Below are positions 26,132-34,757 of a stretch of DNA of 64,000 nt, piece by piece. The position numbers were made by a program, and so were the translations under genes. Position 1 is the stretch's first letter. Each line of letters opens with the position of its first letter. The notes beneath the pieces were generated by a model. It saw only the letters and a list, made by a program, of their open reading frames with translations. It had not been told where the DNA came from and made no database searches. Source of the DNA: Nitrosophilus labii (lineage in GTDB: Bacteria; Campylobacterota; Campylobacteria; Campylobacterales; Nitratiruptoraceae); contig NZ_AP022826.1 in assembly GCF_014466985.1 (NCBI RefSeq), positions 434,001 through 498,000 of the forward strand. The letters are read 5' to 3'.

Positions 26132-27196
26132 GTGGCTAAGAAAGCCTTGGTAATAGATGATTCGGCGTTAGTAAGAAGATTTTTATCTAAAGAGTTACAA
26201 GAACTAGGTTTTGAAGTTGACGTTGCCAAAGATGGAGAAGAAGGTTTAAATAAAGCTTTAAAAGAGAATTACGATCTGATAACTTTAGATATTGAGATGC
26301 CTAAAAAAGATGGTCTTTTGGTTTTGGAAGAGTTGATGAGAGAAAAACCCACTAGAGTAATTGTTGTCAGTTCCTATGCGGTAGAAAACGGTGAAATTGC
26401 TCTTAAAGCTTTAGATTTGGGAGCGCTTACATATATAACCAAACCTGGTGGAAAAAGTTCTATTATTCTTGATCCTCAAAAGATTAAAGAGGAGTTAAAA
26501 GAGAAAGTTTTAGATATTATGAAGATTTCCAAACTATCTTTAATGAAAAGGAAATCTCAAGTTAAAAAAAAGGTTGAGCCATTTAAGGTTAAAGACTTCA
26601 AAGCTAGGGATGATTCTAAATATGTTTTAATAGGCGCTTCAACCGGAGGACCTAAACTTATAGAGACGATAGCCGTATCTTTGCCTAAAGATTATCCATA
26701 TCCTGTATGCGTTGTACAGCATATGCCAACTAGTTTTACGTCTAAGTTTGCCGAAAGACTTAATTCTCTTAGTAAAATAGGGGTAGTAGAGGCAAAAAGT
26801 GGAGAAGTTTTAATGAAAGGAAAAATGATAATAGGAAAAGGTGGAAAACATCTTCATTTTAGAAAAAATGATGACAAGATAGTTATAAAACTCGTACCAA
26901 ACAGTAGCGGAAGATTTTTTGTTCCGAGTGTAGATGAGATGTTTTTTAGTGCATTGGAAGTGATGGAGCCTAGAAACATTATGGCTATTTTATTGACCGG
27001 TATAGGTGATGATGGCGCGGATGGAATGGTTGCCTTGAAAAAAGCTGGAGCCTATACTATTGCTGAGAGCGAAGAGAGCGCTACGGTTTATGGAATGCCA
27101 AAAGAAGCATATGTTAGAGGTGGAACTGTCAAAGTTTTACCTTTTGAAGATATTTTAAAAGAAATTATCAAGTTTGGAGAGCAAAATGGCGTTTAA
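26132..27196 (+). CDS. cheB: Chemotaxis protein-glutamate methylesterase CheB
   Basis: Removes methyl groups from chemoreceptors during adaptation and can deamidate Gln. An N-terminal receiver domain carries phospho-acceptor Asp53 (LITLDIEMPKKDG). After a linker, the methylesterase domain has the catalytic Ser in IGASTGGPK, His in VQHMPTSFTSKFAERL, and Asp in LLTGIGDDGADGM. At 354 residues it is of full two-domain length. It starts at GTG with AAAGGAG upstream. Its stop overlaps the next gene by 11 bases. C. jejuni CheB lacks the receiver domain, so this organism retains the more canonical, phosphorylation-controlled form. Confidence 0.96.
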   Translation: MAKKALVIDDSALVRRFLSKELQELGFEVDVAKDGEEGLNKALKENYDLITLDIEMPKKDGLLVLEELMREKPTRVIVVSSYAVENGEIALKALDLGALTYITKPGGKSSIILDPQKIKEELKEKVLDIMKISKLSLMKRKSQVKKKVEPFKVKDFKARDDSKYVLIGASTGGPKLIETIAVSLPKDYPYPVCVVQHMPTSFTSKFAERLNSLSKIGVVEAKSGEVLMKGKMIIGKGGKHLHFRKNDDKIVIKLVPNSSGRFFVPSVDEMFFSALEVMEPRNIMAILLTGIGDDGADGMVALKKAGAYTIAESEESATVYGMPKEAYVRGGTVKVLPFEDILKEIIKFGEQNGV

Positions 27197-27746
27197 AAAA
27201 GTAGATGGCGGGGTAAAGATTCCTAGATTTAAAGAGTTTGATGAGGCAAGAGTTTATATAGAAAATTTGCGCAATTACGATAAAGATATAGTTTTTAGTG
27301 CGATAGATTATATGATTATTCATAAAGAGTACTATTTTTTATTAAAAAATATACTATCACAGTTTTTTGAAAAGGGTGGAGAGGAGTTTATTGACTATAC
27401 TTTTTCAAGAATGGATTGTATAAAAAGAGAAGAAGATAAAGAACTTCTAAAAAAGATGCTTTGTTCTTGTAATTATTATTTATCTTTTAAAGCTTTTATA
27501 TATATTATAGATTGTTGTGAGACTTTTAAGTTTAATTATTTTTTTAAAGATTTAAAGATAACCAAAAAACATATAGAGCTTTTTTTAGAGAGAGGTGATT
27601 GTGAAGAGGTAAGAATGTTTCTCAAAAAATTTAAAGAGGAAATATTGGAAACAAGCAGGTCTTTACTGGATTTTTTTAAAATCTATGATGAAGAGGATTT
27701 TAAAAGTTTTAAAAATAGCTATCGTACTTTAGAGGAAAAAGAATGA
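27186..27746 (+). CDS. Unrecognised protein encoded between cheB and cheR
   Basis: The protein is 186 residues from the ATG at 27186, which overlaps the cheB stop; a TTG at 27174 is less likely. It is acidic and lysine-rich, mainly alpha-helical in appearance, with no signal peptide or membrane span. Aromatic- and Cys-rich repeats stand out: CSCNYYLSFKAFIYIIDCC and FFKDLKITKKHIELFLERG. The order of short helices would suit a HEAT/ARM-like or adaptor fold, but I recognise no family. Its overlap with both cheB (11 bases) and cheR (4 bases) strongly suggests translational coupling and a role in receptor methylation control. That role is inferred from position only. Confidence 0.7.
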   Translation: MAFKKVDGGVKIPRFKEFDEARVYIENLRNYDKDIVFSAIDYMIIHKEYYFLLKNILSQFFEKGGEEFIDYTFSRMDCIKREEDKELLKKMLCSCNYYLSFKAFIYIIDCCETFKFNYFFKDLKITKKHIELFLERGDCEEVRMFLKKFKEEILETSRSLLDFFKIYDEEDFKSFKNSYRTLEEKE

Positions 27747-28567
27747 AACTAAGTGAAGAGCAACTTAAAAAGATTAGAGACTTAATTGCCGTTAAAACAG
27801 GTATATATATGGATGATAATAAATTATTAAATATTTACAGAAAAAAGATTGAGGAGTTTGTCGATAGAGCAAAATATAAAAGTTTTGAATCTTTTTACAG
27901 TACTTTGGTTTTTGAAAAAGATAAAGAGCTATTACAAGATTTTATTAGTTTGATAACTGTTAATGAAACATACTTTTTTAGAGAAAAGTATCAGTTTGAA
28001 GCGTTAATTAAAAATTTATTGCCTGAACTAGATAAATTAAGACCGAAAGGAGAGTCGATTAAGATTTTGAGCGCGCCATGTTCCTCCGGTGAAGAACTCT
28101 ATTCAATTGCTATTTACATATTGGAAGAAGAAAAAATAATTGAAAAAAGAGATATAGCTCTAATTGGTATTGATATAGATAAGGTTATGATTGAAAAAGC
28201 AAAGAGAGGAGTTTATACAAAAAGAAGTATTAGTAAAATTCCTTCAGATTTATTGAGAAAATATTTTGATTTTAATGGAACTGTATATAAAATTAAAAAT
28301 GAGATCTCAAAAAATATGACATTTGAGATGGCGAATGTGCTTGATTTTTATTCATTAAAAAGATTGGGTAGCTTCGATGTTATATTTTCTAGAAATATGT
28401 TGATATATTTTGATGATAAAACAAGGAGAGAGGTTTTTGCATCTTTTTATTCGATATTGAAACCTGGAGGATATCTTCTTTTAGGACATGCGGAGAAAGT
28501 TCCTGAAGATATGAAGCTTTTTAAAAGAATCAAACTTGAAGATAGTATAGTTTATAAAAAGGTTTAA
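27743..28567 (+). CDS. cheR: Chemotaxis protein methyltransferase CheR
   Basis: Methylates glutamates of chemoreceptors with S-adenosylmethionine. An all-alpha N-terminal domain (about residues 1-75) is followed by the SAM-binding domain. Motifs include ITVNETYFFREKYQFEAL, ILSAPCSSGEELYSIAIYI (SAM motif I), GIDIDKVMIEKAKRGVYTKRS, VIFSRNMLIYFDD and LKPGGYLLLGHAE. At 274 residues it is full length. It overlaps the preceding unknown gene by 4 bases and completes a cheB-unknown-cheR unit. No cheA, cheW or cheY is in the window. Confidence 0.97.
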   Translation: MKLSEEQLKKIRDLIAVKTGIYMDDNKLLNIYRKKIEEFVDRAKYKSFESFYSTLVFEKDKELLQDFISLITVNETYFFREKYQFEALIKNLLPELDKLRPKGESIKILSAPCSSGEELYSIAIYILEEEKIIEKRDIALIGIDIDKVMIEKAKRGVYTKRSISKIPSDLLRKYFDFNGTVYKIKNEISKNMTFEMANVLDFYSLKRLGSFDVIFSRNMLIYFDDKTRREVFASFYSILKPGGYLLLGHAEKVPEDMKLFKRIKLEDSIVYKKV

Positions 28568-28664
28568 TTTTTTAAAAGTTTAAACAGTATTGCGTTTAAT
28601 TCGTTAGCGAAAACGTGAACATTTTTTTTGTTAAAAGGTTTTGGACCTTTTGTTATCTCTATCC
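28564..28664 (-). pseudogene. 3' stump of an unidentified gene truncated by an IS3 element
   Basis: On the minus strand an open frame runs from the IS left end to a TAA at 28564-28566. It encodes ITKGPKPFNKKNVHVFANEL and a short leucine-rich tail. The stop sits tightly against the cheR stop, as expected for a genuine convergent gene end. The upstream part is not found on the other side of the IS. Only about 33 codons remain, so the family cannot be named. Confidence 0.4.
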
Positions 28665-28727
28665 TAACCCCACCCAACTGCACAGGATATAATACATAAA
28701 GAGTAAGAAACAAAAGGGTCAACAAAA

Positions 28728-29048
28728 ATGGAGAAATTAAATAAAAATCAAGAAGAGATAAAGCGTTTTACAGCAAAAAAGAAAGCTTCCATCGTTATGG
28801 ATATTTTTCAAGGAAAAACAACAGTAACTGAAGTTGCGAGAAAGTATGATTTGACGCCTGGGGAAATAGAGGAGTGGATGGAAGATGCACGCAGAGATAT
28901 GGAGAATCAGCTTCGTGCCAGACCTAAAGATATTGCTGCTATATATGAAGAGAAGATAAAAGATATGAAGGCAGTCATCGGTGAATTGACATTGGAGAAT
29001 ATCGCATTAAAAAAGTACGACGCTCTGTTCGGAAAAGAGAAGAAGTGA
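28728..29048 (+). CDS. IS3-family transposase OrfA (DNA-binding subunit)
   Basis: A 106-residue protein with an N-terminal helix-turn-helix (KKKASIVMDIFQGKTTVTEV, then ARKYDLTPGEIEEW) and a C-terminal coiled, leucine-zipper-like region used for dimerisation with OrfAB. It is preceded by AGGGTC rather than a strong ribosome-binding site. Its stop overlaps the orfB start (GTGATG), which allows reinitiation rather than the classical -1 frameshift. Confidence 0.88.
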   Translation: MEKLNKNQEEIKRFTAKKKASIVMDIFQGKTTVTEVARKYDLTPGEIEEWMEDARRDMENQLRARPKDIAAIYEEKIKDMKAVIGELTLENIALKKYDALFGKEKK

Positions 29049-29863
29049 TGCAAGTTCAGAGCGAGATGAGAAGTGAAGGTTACTCAATCAGCATCACAAA
29101 GCTTTGTTCTCTTTTTGAACTTCCATGCAGGAGCTTTTATTATAAACCAATTAAAAGAATGCAAAAACTAGATGAAGGGCGTGTTAAAAAAGTCAAAGAG
29201 ATGATTGAAAAGTTTCCAACGTATGGCTATCGTCGTTTAGCTTTGCTGCTTGGAATGAACAAAAAAGCAGTGCAGTGCATTCTGCAACTAAAAAGTTGGC
29301 AGGTAAGAAAGCGTTCCAAAGGGCATAGGCCAAGAGCCAAAATGATGCCTTCACGTTCACACTATCCCAATCAAAGATGGGCAATCGATATGACCCGCAT
29401 CTACAGTATCAATGATGGCTGGAGTACTTTAGCTTGCATGATTGATACTTGTACCTGTGAAATCGTTGGATGGAGACTCTCAAAAAGCGGTAAAGCAAAC
29501 ACAGCAGAGGCAGCTTTGCAAGAAGATCTAATCTACCGTTTCGGAAGACTCCAGCGATTGAAAGAGCCCATTGTATTACGAAGCGACAATGATCTAGTTT
29601 TTAGCAGCAAATCATTCACCAAAACAATCAAAGATTATAATTTTACTCAGGAATTTATTACTCCCTACACTCCTGAACAAAATGGTATGATTGAAAGGTT
29701 CTTCCGAACCATCAAGGAAGAGTGTATCTGGCACTATAACTTCAAATCACTCAAGGAGGCTAATAAAATTATTGGAGAATGGATCAATTTTTACAATCAA
29801 AAACGAAAGCATTCAGCGCTGCAGTACAAAACGCCCGCAGAAGTGTTTCGTTTAGTAGCTTAG
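29048..29863 (+). CDS. IS3-family transposase OrfB (integrase core)
   Basis: A roughly 271-residue catalytic subunit. The HTH_21 region has the typical FPTYGYRRLALLL. The rve integrase core carries the DDE triad: Asp in WAIDMTRIY, Asp in LRSDNDLVF, and Glu in TPYTPEQNGMIERFFRTIK. It ends in the family-typical FYNQKRKHSALQYKTPAEVF. The frame is intact from the ATG at 29048, which overlaps the orfA stop. Confidence 0.93.
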   Translation: MQVQSEMRSEGYSISITKLCSLFELPCRSFYYKPIKRMQKLDEGRVKKVKEMIEKFPTYGYRRLALLLGMNKKAVQCILQLKSWQVRKRSKGHRPRAKMMPSRSHYPNQRWAIDMTRIYSINDGWSTLACMIDTCTCEIVGWRLSKSGKANTAEAALQEDLIYRFGRLQRLKEPIVLRSDNDLVFSSKSFTKTIKDYNFTQEFITPYTPEQNGMIERFFRTIKEECIWHYNFKSLKEANKIIGEWINFYNQKRKHSALQYKTPAEVFRLVA

Positions 29864-29884
29864 GTGTGCAGGAAAAAGGGGTCA

Positions 29885-30211
29885 TTACAATTATAACATA
29901 GTGAAGGCAGACTTAACTTTTTAAAATTCAATTTAGCTTAAATCATAGGTGATTTTTACTAATCTGCAAGTGGCTCTTAAATCTAAATAGGAACCTTTAA
30001 AAAAGAAAAGATGCTATAGAGAAACTTATAAATGTTTTGGACCTATAGATGTTGTTTACTTGTTAACAAGGCAAATTTTCATAATAGAAATAAATTCTAA
30101 AAAATGTTAGTTTTACATAGAATTTTATAAAACGATTTAGAAGATAAGTAAGCCTAATCGGCCTTAAAAAAGAGATTTTTAAATAAGTTTGAAAGAAATT
30201 GAATTATATAG
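29885..30211. other. Non-coding stretch between IS3 element and tRNA-Ser
   Basis: A 327-base AT-rich region with stops in all frames and no recognisable gene, RNA or strong hairpin. Given the missing target duplication on the IS, it may be the eroded remains of the gene whose 3' end survives at 28564-28664, but I could find no coding similarity. Confidence 0.5.
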
Positions 30212-30302
30212 TGGCGGACAGGGCGGGATTCGAACCCGCGGTACCCTTACGGATACGCCTCCTTAGCAGGGAGGTGGTTTCAGCCAGCTCACCCACCTGT
30301 CC
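30212..30302 (-). tRNA. tRNA-Ser (anticodon GCT)
   Basis: On the minus strand the 91-nt sequence folds as a class II tRNA. The acceptor stem is GGACAGG/CCTGTCC with discriminator G and an encoded CCA. The D-arm contains GGCTGAAA. The anticodon stem CCTCC/GGAGG has loop CTGCTAA (anticodon GCT, reading AGC and AGT). It has a long variable arm, and the T-arm contains GGTTCGAATCC. It lies 27 bases downstream of the pyrF stop. Confidence 0.97.
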
Positions 30303-30329
30303 GAATGAGAATGAAATTATAGGTTAATT

Positions 30330-31013
30330 TTAAAGATTTGTCAATATCCTTTCTACTACCTCTCTTGGATTTTCGGCTTTGTAGATAGGCCTTCCTACCA
30401 CGATAAAATCGACAAGATTTTCTTTAGCGCTTTTTATATCGGCTACTCTTTTTTGATCTGCAGCCTCTTCACCAAAAGGTCTGATACCGGGTGTTAAAGT
30501 TATAAAATCTTTTGATGTAACCTCTTTTATCTGTTTGCTCTCAAAAACCGAACAAACGACCCCGTCTAGTTCTGATTCAAAAGCGTCTTTAGCAAACTCT
30601 TTAGCTTTTTCTTCGAGAGGACTACCGTAAATTTTTCTAAAACTCTCCTCATCAAAAGATGTTAAAGCGGTTACTGCCAAAACAAGAGGTCTTTTTTCAA
30701 ATTTTTTGATTCTTTCCATAACGGCTTTCATAGCTTTTTTACCCGCACTTGCGTGTATGTTGAACATATCTATATCTAGTTTTGCTATCTCTTCTGAGGC
30801 ATCGGCCATAGTGTTTGGAATATCGTAAAGTTTTAGATCTAGAAAAATTTTAAAATTCTCGTTTATTTCTTTTAGTTTGTATAAAAACTCTTTAGAGTCT
30901 CTTATGAAGCTTCTAAAACCTACTTTTAACCAAACGTCGAACTCTTTTAACTCTTTTGCCAAGGAGATATTTTCTTTTTTAGTTGGAAGGTCTAAAGCGA
31001 CGCAAAGTTTCAT
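30330..31013 (-). CDS. pyrF: Orotidine 5'-phosphate decarboxylase
   Basis: Last step of UMP synthesis. The beta/alpha-barrel begins KLCVALDLPTKKENI. The catalytic Asp-Lys-x-x-Asp array is FLDLKLYDIPNT, and the phosphate loop segments are LTPGIRPFGEEAADQKRV and FIVVGRPIYKAENP. At 227 residues it is normal. It is transcribed away from mutS, with a -10-like box on the minus strand about 30 bases upstream. Confidence 0.96.
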   Translation of the reverse strand: MKLCVALDLPTKKENISLAKELKEFDVWLKVGFRSFIRDSKEFLYKLKEINENFKIFLDLKLYDIPNTMADASEEIAKLDIDMFNIHASAGKKAMKAVMERIKKFEKRPLVLAVTALTSFDEESFRKIYGSPLEEKAKEFAKDAFESELDGVVCSVFESKQIKEVTSKDFITLTPGIRPFGEEAADQKRVADIKSAKENLVDFIVVGRPIYKAENPREVVERILTNL

Positions 31014-31039
31014 TTTTTCCCTTTTGACAAATAATCGAA

Positions 31040-31063
31040 ATTATACCAAAGCTTCGATATAAT
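31040..31063. promoter_or_regulatory. Back-to-back -10 boxes for pyrF and mutS7
   Basis: A TATAAT on the minus strand (31040-31045) faces pyrF, and one on the plus strand (31058-31063) faces the mutS gene, in an 86-base divergent spacer. Both are perfect hexamers, suggesting overlapping divergent promoters. Confidence 0.5.
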
Positions 31064-31099
31064 AATATTTATATTAAGTAAGAACAAAGGCGAACCGGT

Positions 31100-34024
31100 T
31101 TGGATATCGATACAAAAGAGCTTAATGAACTTTTAAACAACAAAAAGAGACTTTTAACGGATATCTATTTTGAACTTCAAAAAGTTTTTGAGGCTAAATA
31201 TGGTCAAAACACCGTAGTGCTTATGGAGGTTGGCTCCTTTTTTGAAATTTACGAGGTTAATAACGAAGAGTTTAAAATCGGTAAAGCAAAAGAGATAGCC
31301 GAATTTTTAAATATTCAGCTTACTAGAAAAAACAAATCGATTTTGGAAAACTCCGTAGCCAATCCTTTAATGGCCGGAGTTCCAAATTTCGCATTAGAGA
31401 GATATCTAAATCGTCTAGTTCAGAGTAAAAAATATACTATCGTTTTAGTTAAACAAAAAGGGGAGCCTCCCAATGTAAAAAGATATATATCAAACATAAT
31501 ATCTCCGGGAACAAATTTCGATTATCAAGTAGAGCCTACGGAAAACTACATAGTTTCGCTGATTATAGGGGAAAATAGAGGGATATATTATGGAGGATAT
31601 GCGGCAGTTGATGTTACTACCGGCAAATGTTTTGTAAACGAGATCTACTCTACGAGGGACGACAAAACCTACGCTTTGGATGAGATATTTAATCTTTTGC
31701 AAACTTACAATACTTCAGAAGTAGTCATAACTTTTGATACCGATACTGACAAAGAGTTTATATACAACTATCTAGAGATTAAGAATCACTACACTTTTAA
31801 CGAAAACAAAGAACGAGTCAAGATAGGTTACCAAAACGAACTGTTTGCAAAAATTTTTTCTATAAACTCCATTTTGACTCCTATTGAGTATTTAGATCTT
31901 GAGAGATATCCTTATGCGAGTGAAACTCTTGCATTTTTGCTAGATTTTATCATCGAACATGATCCGGTTATTATTGAAAAGCTTAATCGTCCTGTATTTT
32001 TGGGAAATCGACACTTTGTCTATCTTGGAAACAACGCTCTTGAGCAGCTAAATATCATCTCAAGAGACCCAGACGAGATGACTCTTTTAAAACTTCTTGA
32101 CAAAACCTCGACTCCTATAGGAAAAAGGCTTTTAAAAGAGAGGCTTTTAAATCCTATAATGGATGAAAAAGAGCTAAATAGAAGATATGAACTGATTGAA
32201 TCTTTGTTGGAGGATTATCCTAAATTTGAGAGGCTTTTAAAACAGGTTTACGATATAGAGAGGATTTTAAGAAGAATAAAACTGAAAAAAATACACCCTT
32301 TTGAGATAAATTATCTCCACTCCTCTTTATACTCTATTGAGAAACTCTTTAAAGAGGTTCAAAAGTATAGTTTAGGGATAGAAAATTTTTCAATTGATGA
32401 GGTTTATGGATTTAGAAAAGAGTTGGAAAGAATTTTTGATTTTGAAGAGAGTGCTAAATATAGAAGAGACCAGATAGCTGGGAATATTTTTAATCCTGGT
32501 GTAAATATTTTTATAGATAAGATAGAAGAGGAGATAAAGGATGTACTTGAAAAATTAGAAACTATAAAAAAACATATCTCCTCCTTTTTTGATTTGGAAG
32601 AGGATTACGTAAATATAGGTTGGCTCGATAGCGAAGGATTTTACCTGACACTTACCAAAAACAGATTCGCAGCTATCGAAAAAGAGCTATTGAAAAGTTT
32701 TGTTACTATTGACAACAAGCACTACTTTTTAAAAGATTTTAACTACAAAAGATTGAAAAATAGCGTCAAGATAACCTCTGAACTGATAGATGAGCTTTCA
32801 GGCCAATATACCACTTTGCATTCTCGACTAGTAGCGCTTGTTAAAAAAAGTTTTTTAGATACTTTAAGTGAGTTGGAAAGACTATATAGTGCTCTTTTAG
32901 AAAAATTGATAACTTTTATAGGAGAATTGGACTTTGCCATAAGTGGAGCTAAAAGTGCAGTGCTTTATAACTATACCAAGCCTATTATCAGCAAGAGTGA
33001 GACTTTAGAGTTTATAGGACTTCGCCATCCTATTATCGAGTCTAGAGAAGAGAACGGCATATATATACCAAATGATCTCCTACTAGGCGTAATTCCAAAA
33101 GATCTTGAACATAATCACATAACTTTGGAAGCGAGTGATAATAAAGAGGTTAAGGGAATATTGCTTTACGGTATCAACTCCAGCGGAAAATCATCTCTTA
33201 TGAAAAGTGTAGGAATTGCAGTAATTATGGCGCAGGCTGGTTTTTTTGTACCGGCGGCTTATATGAGATTTTCACTTATAGACAAACTATTTACAAGAAT
33301 TATCTCAAAAGATAATCTATACAAAGGGCTTTCCACATTTGCCATAGAGATGCTTGAACTAAAAAACATATTTAACAGAGCTACAAAAAACTCTTTGATT
33401 TTAGGAGATGAGATAAGTCACGGGACGGAGACGTATTCAGCTCTATCGATTGTTAGCGCAGCTATAAAAAGACTTAGTGAAATAGGCTCATATTTTATCT
33501 TTGCTACGCACCTTCATCAGCTAACAGAGATAAAGAGTATAAAAGAGATAGAAAATATTATATTTTTGCATCTTGGAGTTACTTATGATGAAGAGAGCGA
33601 TAGACTCATCTATAACAGAAAGCTTCAAATAGGAAGCGGAAGTACTTTGTATGGTCTTGAGTTTGCAAAAGCTTTACACATGGATAAAAGATTTTTGGAT
33701 GAAGCTTATAGGATAAGGAAAGAGCTTACAAAAGAGTTTAGTGAAATGGAGCTTTTAAAAAGGAAAAGAAGAAGCAGATACAATAAAAGCTTATATCTGA
33801 CAAAATGTGCTATCTGTAATGAGATAGTTGAGGAAGTACACCATATAGAGCCCAAATCCAAAGCAAATAGAGGTTTCATAGAGCATTTTAAGGCAAACCA
33901 TAGATTTAACCTGATACCTTTATGTTCCAAGCATCATAGAATGGTTCATGAAGGCAAACTGATAATCAGCGGTTTTGTTATGACTGAAGAAGGTCTAAAG
34001 TTGCATTATATTGAAATTGATTAA
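31100..34024 (+). CDS. MutS7-type DNA mismatch repair protein with C-terminal HNH nuclease domain
   Basis: A 974-residue MutS homologue. An N-terminal mismatch-recognition-like domain carries the FxE-type motif in [12 protein letters not shown]. Connector, core and clamp domains follow, then the ABC ATPase with Walker [16 protein letters not shown], the [13 protein letters not shown] signature region, Walker [13 protein letters not shown] and FATHLHQL. After a basic linker, about 60 C-terminal residues form an HNH nuclease motif: [16 protein letters not shown], then [17 protein letters not shown]. This MutS+HNH architecture is MutS7, described from some epsilonproteobacteria, octocoral mitochondria and giant viruses. 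The start is TTG with no strong ribosome-binding site. Fusion of mismatch sensor and nicking nuclease could make it independent of MutL/MutH, which is an inference. Confidence 0.9.
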   Translation: MDIDTKELNELLNNKKRLLTDIYFELQKVFEAKYGQNTVVLMEVGSFFEIYEVNNEEFKIGKAKEIAEFLNIQLTRKNKSILENSVANPLMAGVPNFALERYLNRLVQSKKYTIVLVKQKGEPPNVKRYISNIISPGTNFDYQVEPTENYIVSLIIGENRGIYYGGYAAVDVTTGKCFVNEIYSTRDDKTYALDEIFNLLQTYNTSEVVITFDTDTDKEFIYNYLEIKNHYTFNENKERVKIGYQNELFAKIFSINSILTPIEYLDLERYPYASETLAFLLDFIIEHDPVIIEKLNRPVFLGNRHFVYLGNNALEQLNIISRDPDEMTLLKLLDKTSTPIGKRLLKERLLNPIMDEKELNRRYELIESLLEDYPKFERLLKQVYDIERILRRIKLKKIHPFEINYLHSSLYSIEKLFKEVQKYSLGIENFSIDEVYGFRKELERIFDFEESAKYRRDQIAGNIFNPGVNIFIDKIEEEIKDVLEKLETIKKHISSFFDLEEDYVNIGWLDSEGFYLTLTKNRFAAIEKELLKSFVTIDNKHYFLKDFNYKRLKNSVKITSELIDELSGQYTTLHSRLVALVKKSFLDTLSELERLYSALLEKLITFIGELDFAISGAKSAVLYNYTKPIISKSETLEFIGLRHPIIESREENGIYIPNDLLLGVIPKDLEHNHITLEASDNKEVKGILLYGINSSGKSSLMKSVGIAVIMAQAGFFVPAAYMRFSLIDKLFTRIISKDNLYKGLSTFAIEMLELKNIFNRATKNSLILGDEISHGTETYSALSIVSAAIKRLSEIGSYFIFATHLHQLTEIKSIKEIENIIFLHLGVTYDEESDRLIYNRKLQIGSGSTLYGLEFAKALHMDKRFLDEAYRIRKELTKEFSEMELLKRKRRSRYNKSLYLTKCAICNEIVEEVHHIEPKSKANRGFIEHFKANHRFNLIPLCSKHHRMVHEGKLIISGFVMTEEGLKLHYIEID

Positions 34025-34029
34025 TTTTA

Positions 34030-34091
34030 GTTATTGGTTTATTGGTATATTTGTATATTGGGAAAATAGATATTGGACATTAGACATTAGA
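34030..34091 (+). repeat. Tandem ATTGG octamers and CATTAGA heptamers upstream of a Sel1-repeat gene
   Basis: Four octamers run head to tail at 34030-34061 (GTTATTGG, TTTATTGG, TATATTTG, TATATTGG). After two further octamer-spaced units come two identical heptamers (CATTAGA, 34078-34091). They lie in the mutS-sel1 spacer. Confidence 0.8.
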
Positions 34092-34130
34092 AAAAGATAA
34101 ATTAATCTTTTCTATTTAAAAAGGATGTAT

Positions 34131-34388
34131 ATGCTTAAAAGAGCGATTGAACTCTTTGAAGAGGATAGATACGAAGAGGCAATGCTGATTTTTGAAAAGC
34201 TTGCAAGAGATGGAGACAAAGAGGCTATGTATTATATGGGGATGTTTTATTATGAAGGGTATGGAGTCCAAAAAGATAAAAAAAAGGCGATAGAGTGGTG
34301 GAAAAGAGCTGATAGAAGAGGAAGCATTGACGCAAAATATATGCTGCAGACTATAAGTACCGATTCGAGTATATTTGGGAGAGAGTGA
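34131..34388 (+). CDS. Small Sel1-repeat protein
   Basis: An 85-residue protein built of about two Sel1-like (TPR-related) helical repeats: YEEAMLIFEKLARDGDKEAM and GYGVQKDKKKAIEWWKRAD. Such proteins act as protein-interaction scaffolds. No signal peptide is seen, so it is probably cytosolic. I place the start at the ATG at 34131, because the AAAAAGG site abuts the earlier ATG at 34125 but is properly spaced for 34131. Repeat tracts of the ATTGG type flank the gene on both sides. Its partner is unknown. Confidence 0.75.
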   Translation: MLKRAIELFEEDRYEEAMLIFEKLARDGDKEAMYYMGMFYYEGYGVQKDKKKAIEWWKRADRRGSIDAKYMLQTISTDSSIFGRE

Positions 34389-34391
34389 AAC

Positions 34392-34461
34392 TTAGTTATT
34401 GGTTATTTGTTTAATAGTAAATATAATTTTATATATCCCAATACACCAATATACAAAATAA
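34392..34461. repeat. ATTGG-type repeats in both orientations downstream of the Sel1 gene
   Basis: A direct unit TTAGTTATTGGTTATTTG at 34392-34409 repeats the opening of the 34028 tract. At 34438-34461 three octamers (CCAATACA, CCAATATA, CAAAATAA) are the reverse complement of the same motif family (TGTATTGG, TATATTGG). Confidence 0.7.
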
Positions 34462-34473
34462 AAGGTTATAGTT

Positions 34474-34740
34474 ATGTATATGTTTATAGTTATTTTGATT
34501 TTATCAATTTTAGGAATTTTGGCATATTATCTATATCTAAAACAAAAAAGCGAAAAACTATCAAAAATAGAGCAGGGTATCTGTCCTGATTGCGATAAAG
34601 AGAGTATAGTGGTAAAAAGAAGTAAAAACGGCGGTTGCAGCGGAACAACTAGCGTAATCTACAAATGTGAAAGTTGTGATTATGAAGAGGAGTTTAACAT
34701 AGGTGCCGGAAGTTGTAACTCCGGTAAATGCGGGTTTTAA
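34474..34740 (+). CDS. Membrane-anchored zinc-ribbon protein
   Basis: An 88-residue protein with one N-terminal membrane span (about residues 3-21) and a cytosolic or periplasmic domain. That domain has the Cys pairs CPDC and CESC of a zinc ribbon plus two further Cys (GGCSG and GSCNSGKC) near the C-terminus. I do not recognise a named family. An AAAGG site is spaced 8 bases before the ATG. Its stop runs into the terminator-like hairpin shared with acs. The function is unknown; the zinc ribbon suggests a regulatory or assembly role. Confidence 0.65.
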   Translation: MYMFIVILILSILGILAYYLYLKQKSEKLSKIEQGICPDCDKESIVVKRSKNGGCSGTTSVIYKCESCDYEEEFNIGAGSCNSGKCGF

Positions 34741-34757
34741 GAGGCAAAAAGCCTCTT
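34739..34757. terminator. Bidirectional terminator between zinc-ribbon gene and acs
   Basis: AAGAGGC - AAAAA - GCCTCTT is a perfect 7-bp stem with a 5-base loop. It is followed by ATTTTT on the plus strand and flanked by A/T on the other. It sits exactly between the two convergent stop codons. Confidence 0.65.

Larger units (their letters stand above)
28665..29884 (+). mobile_element. IS3-family insertion sequence (about 1.22 kb)
   Basis: Two overlapping genes (orfA, orfB) are flanked by imperfect inverted repeats. The left end begins TAACCCC and shares CTGCACA with the right end, which read inward begins TGACCCC. No 3-4 bp target duplication is seen at these limits (left TCC, right TTA), suggesting loss of flanking DNA. 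Both frames are open, so the element may be functional. Confidence 0.8.
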
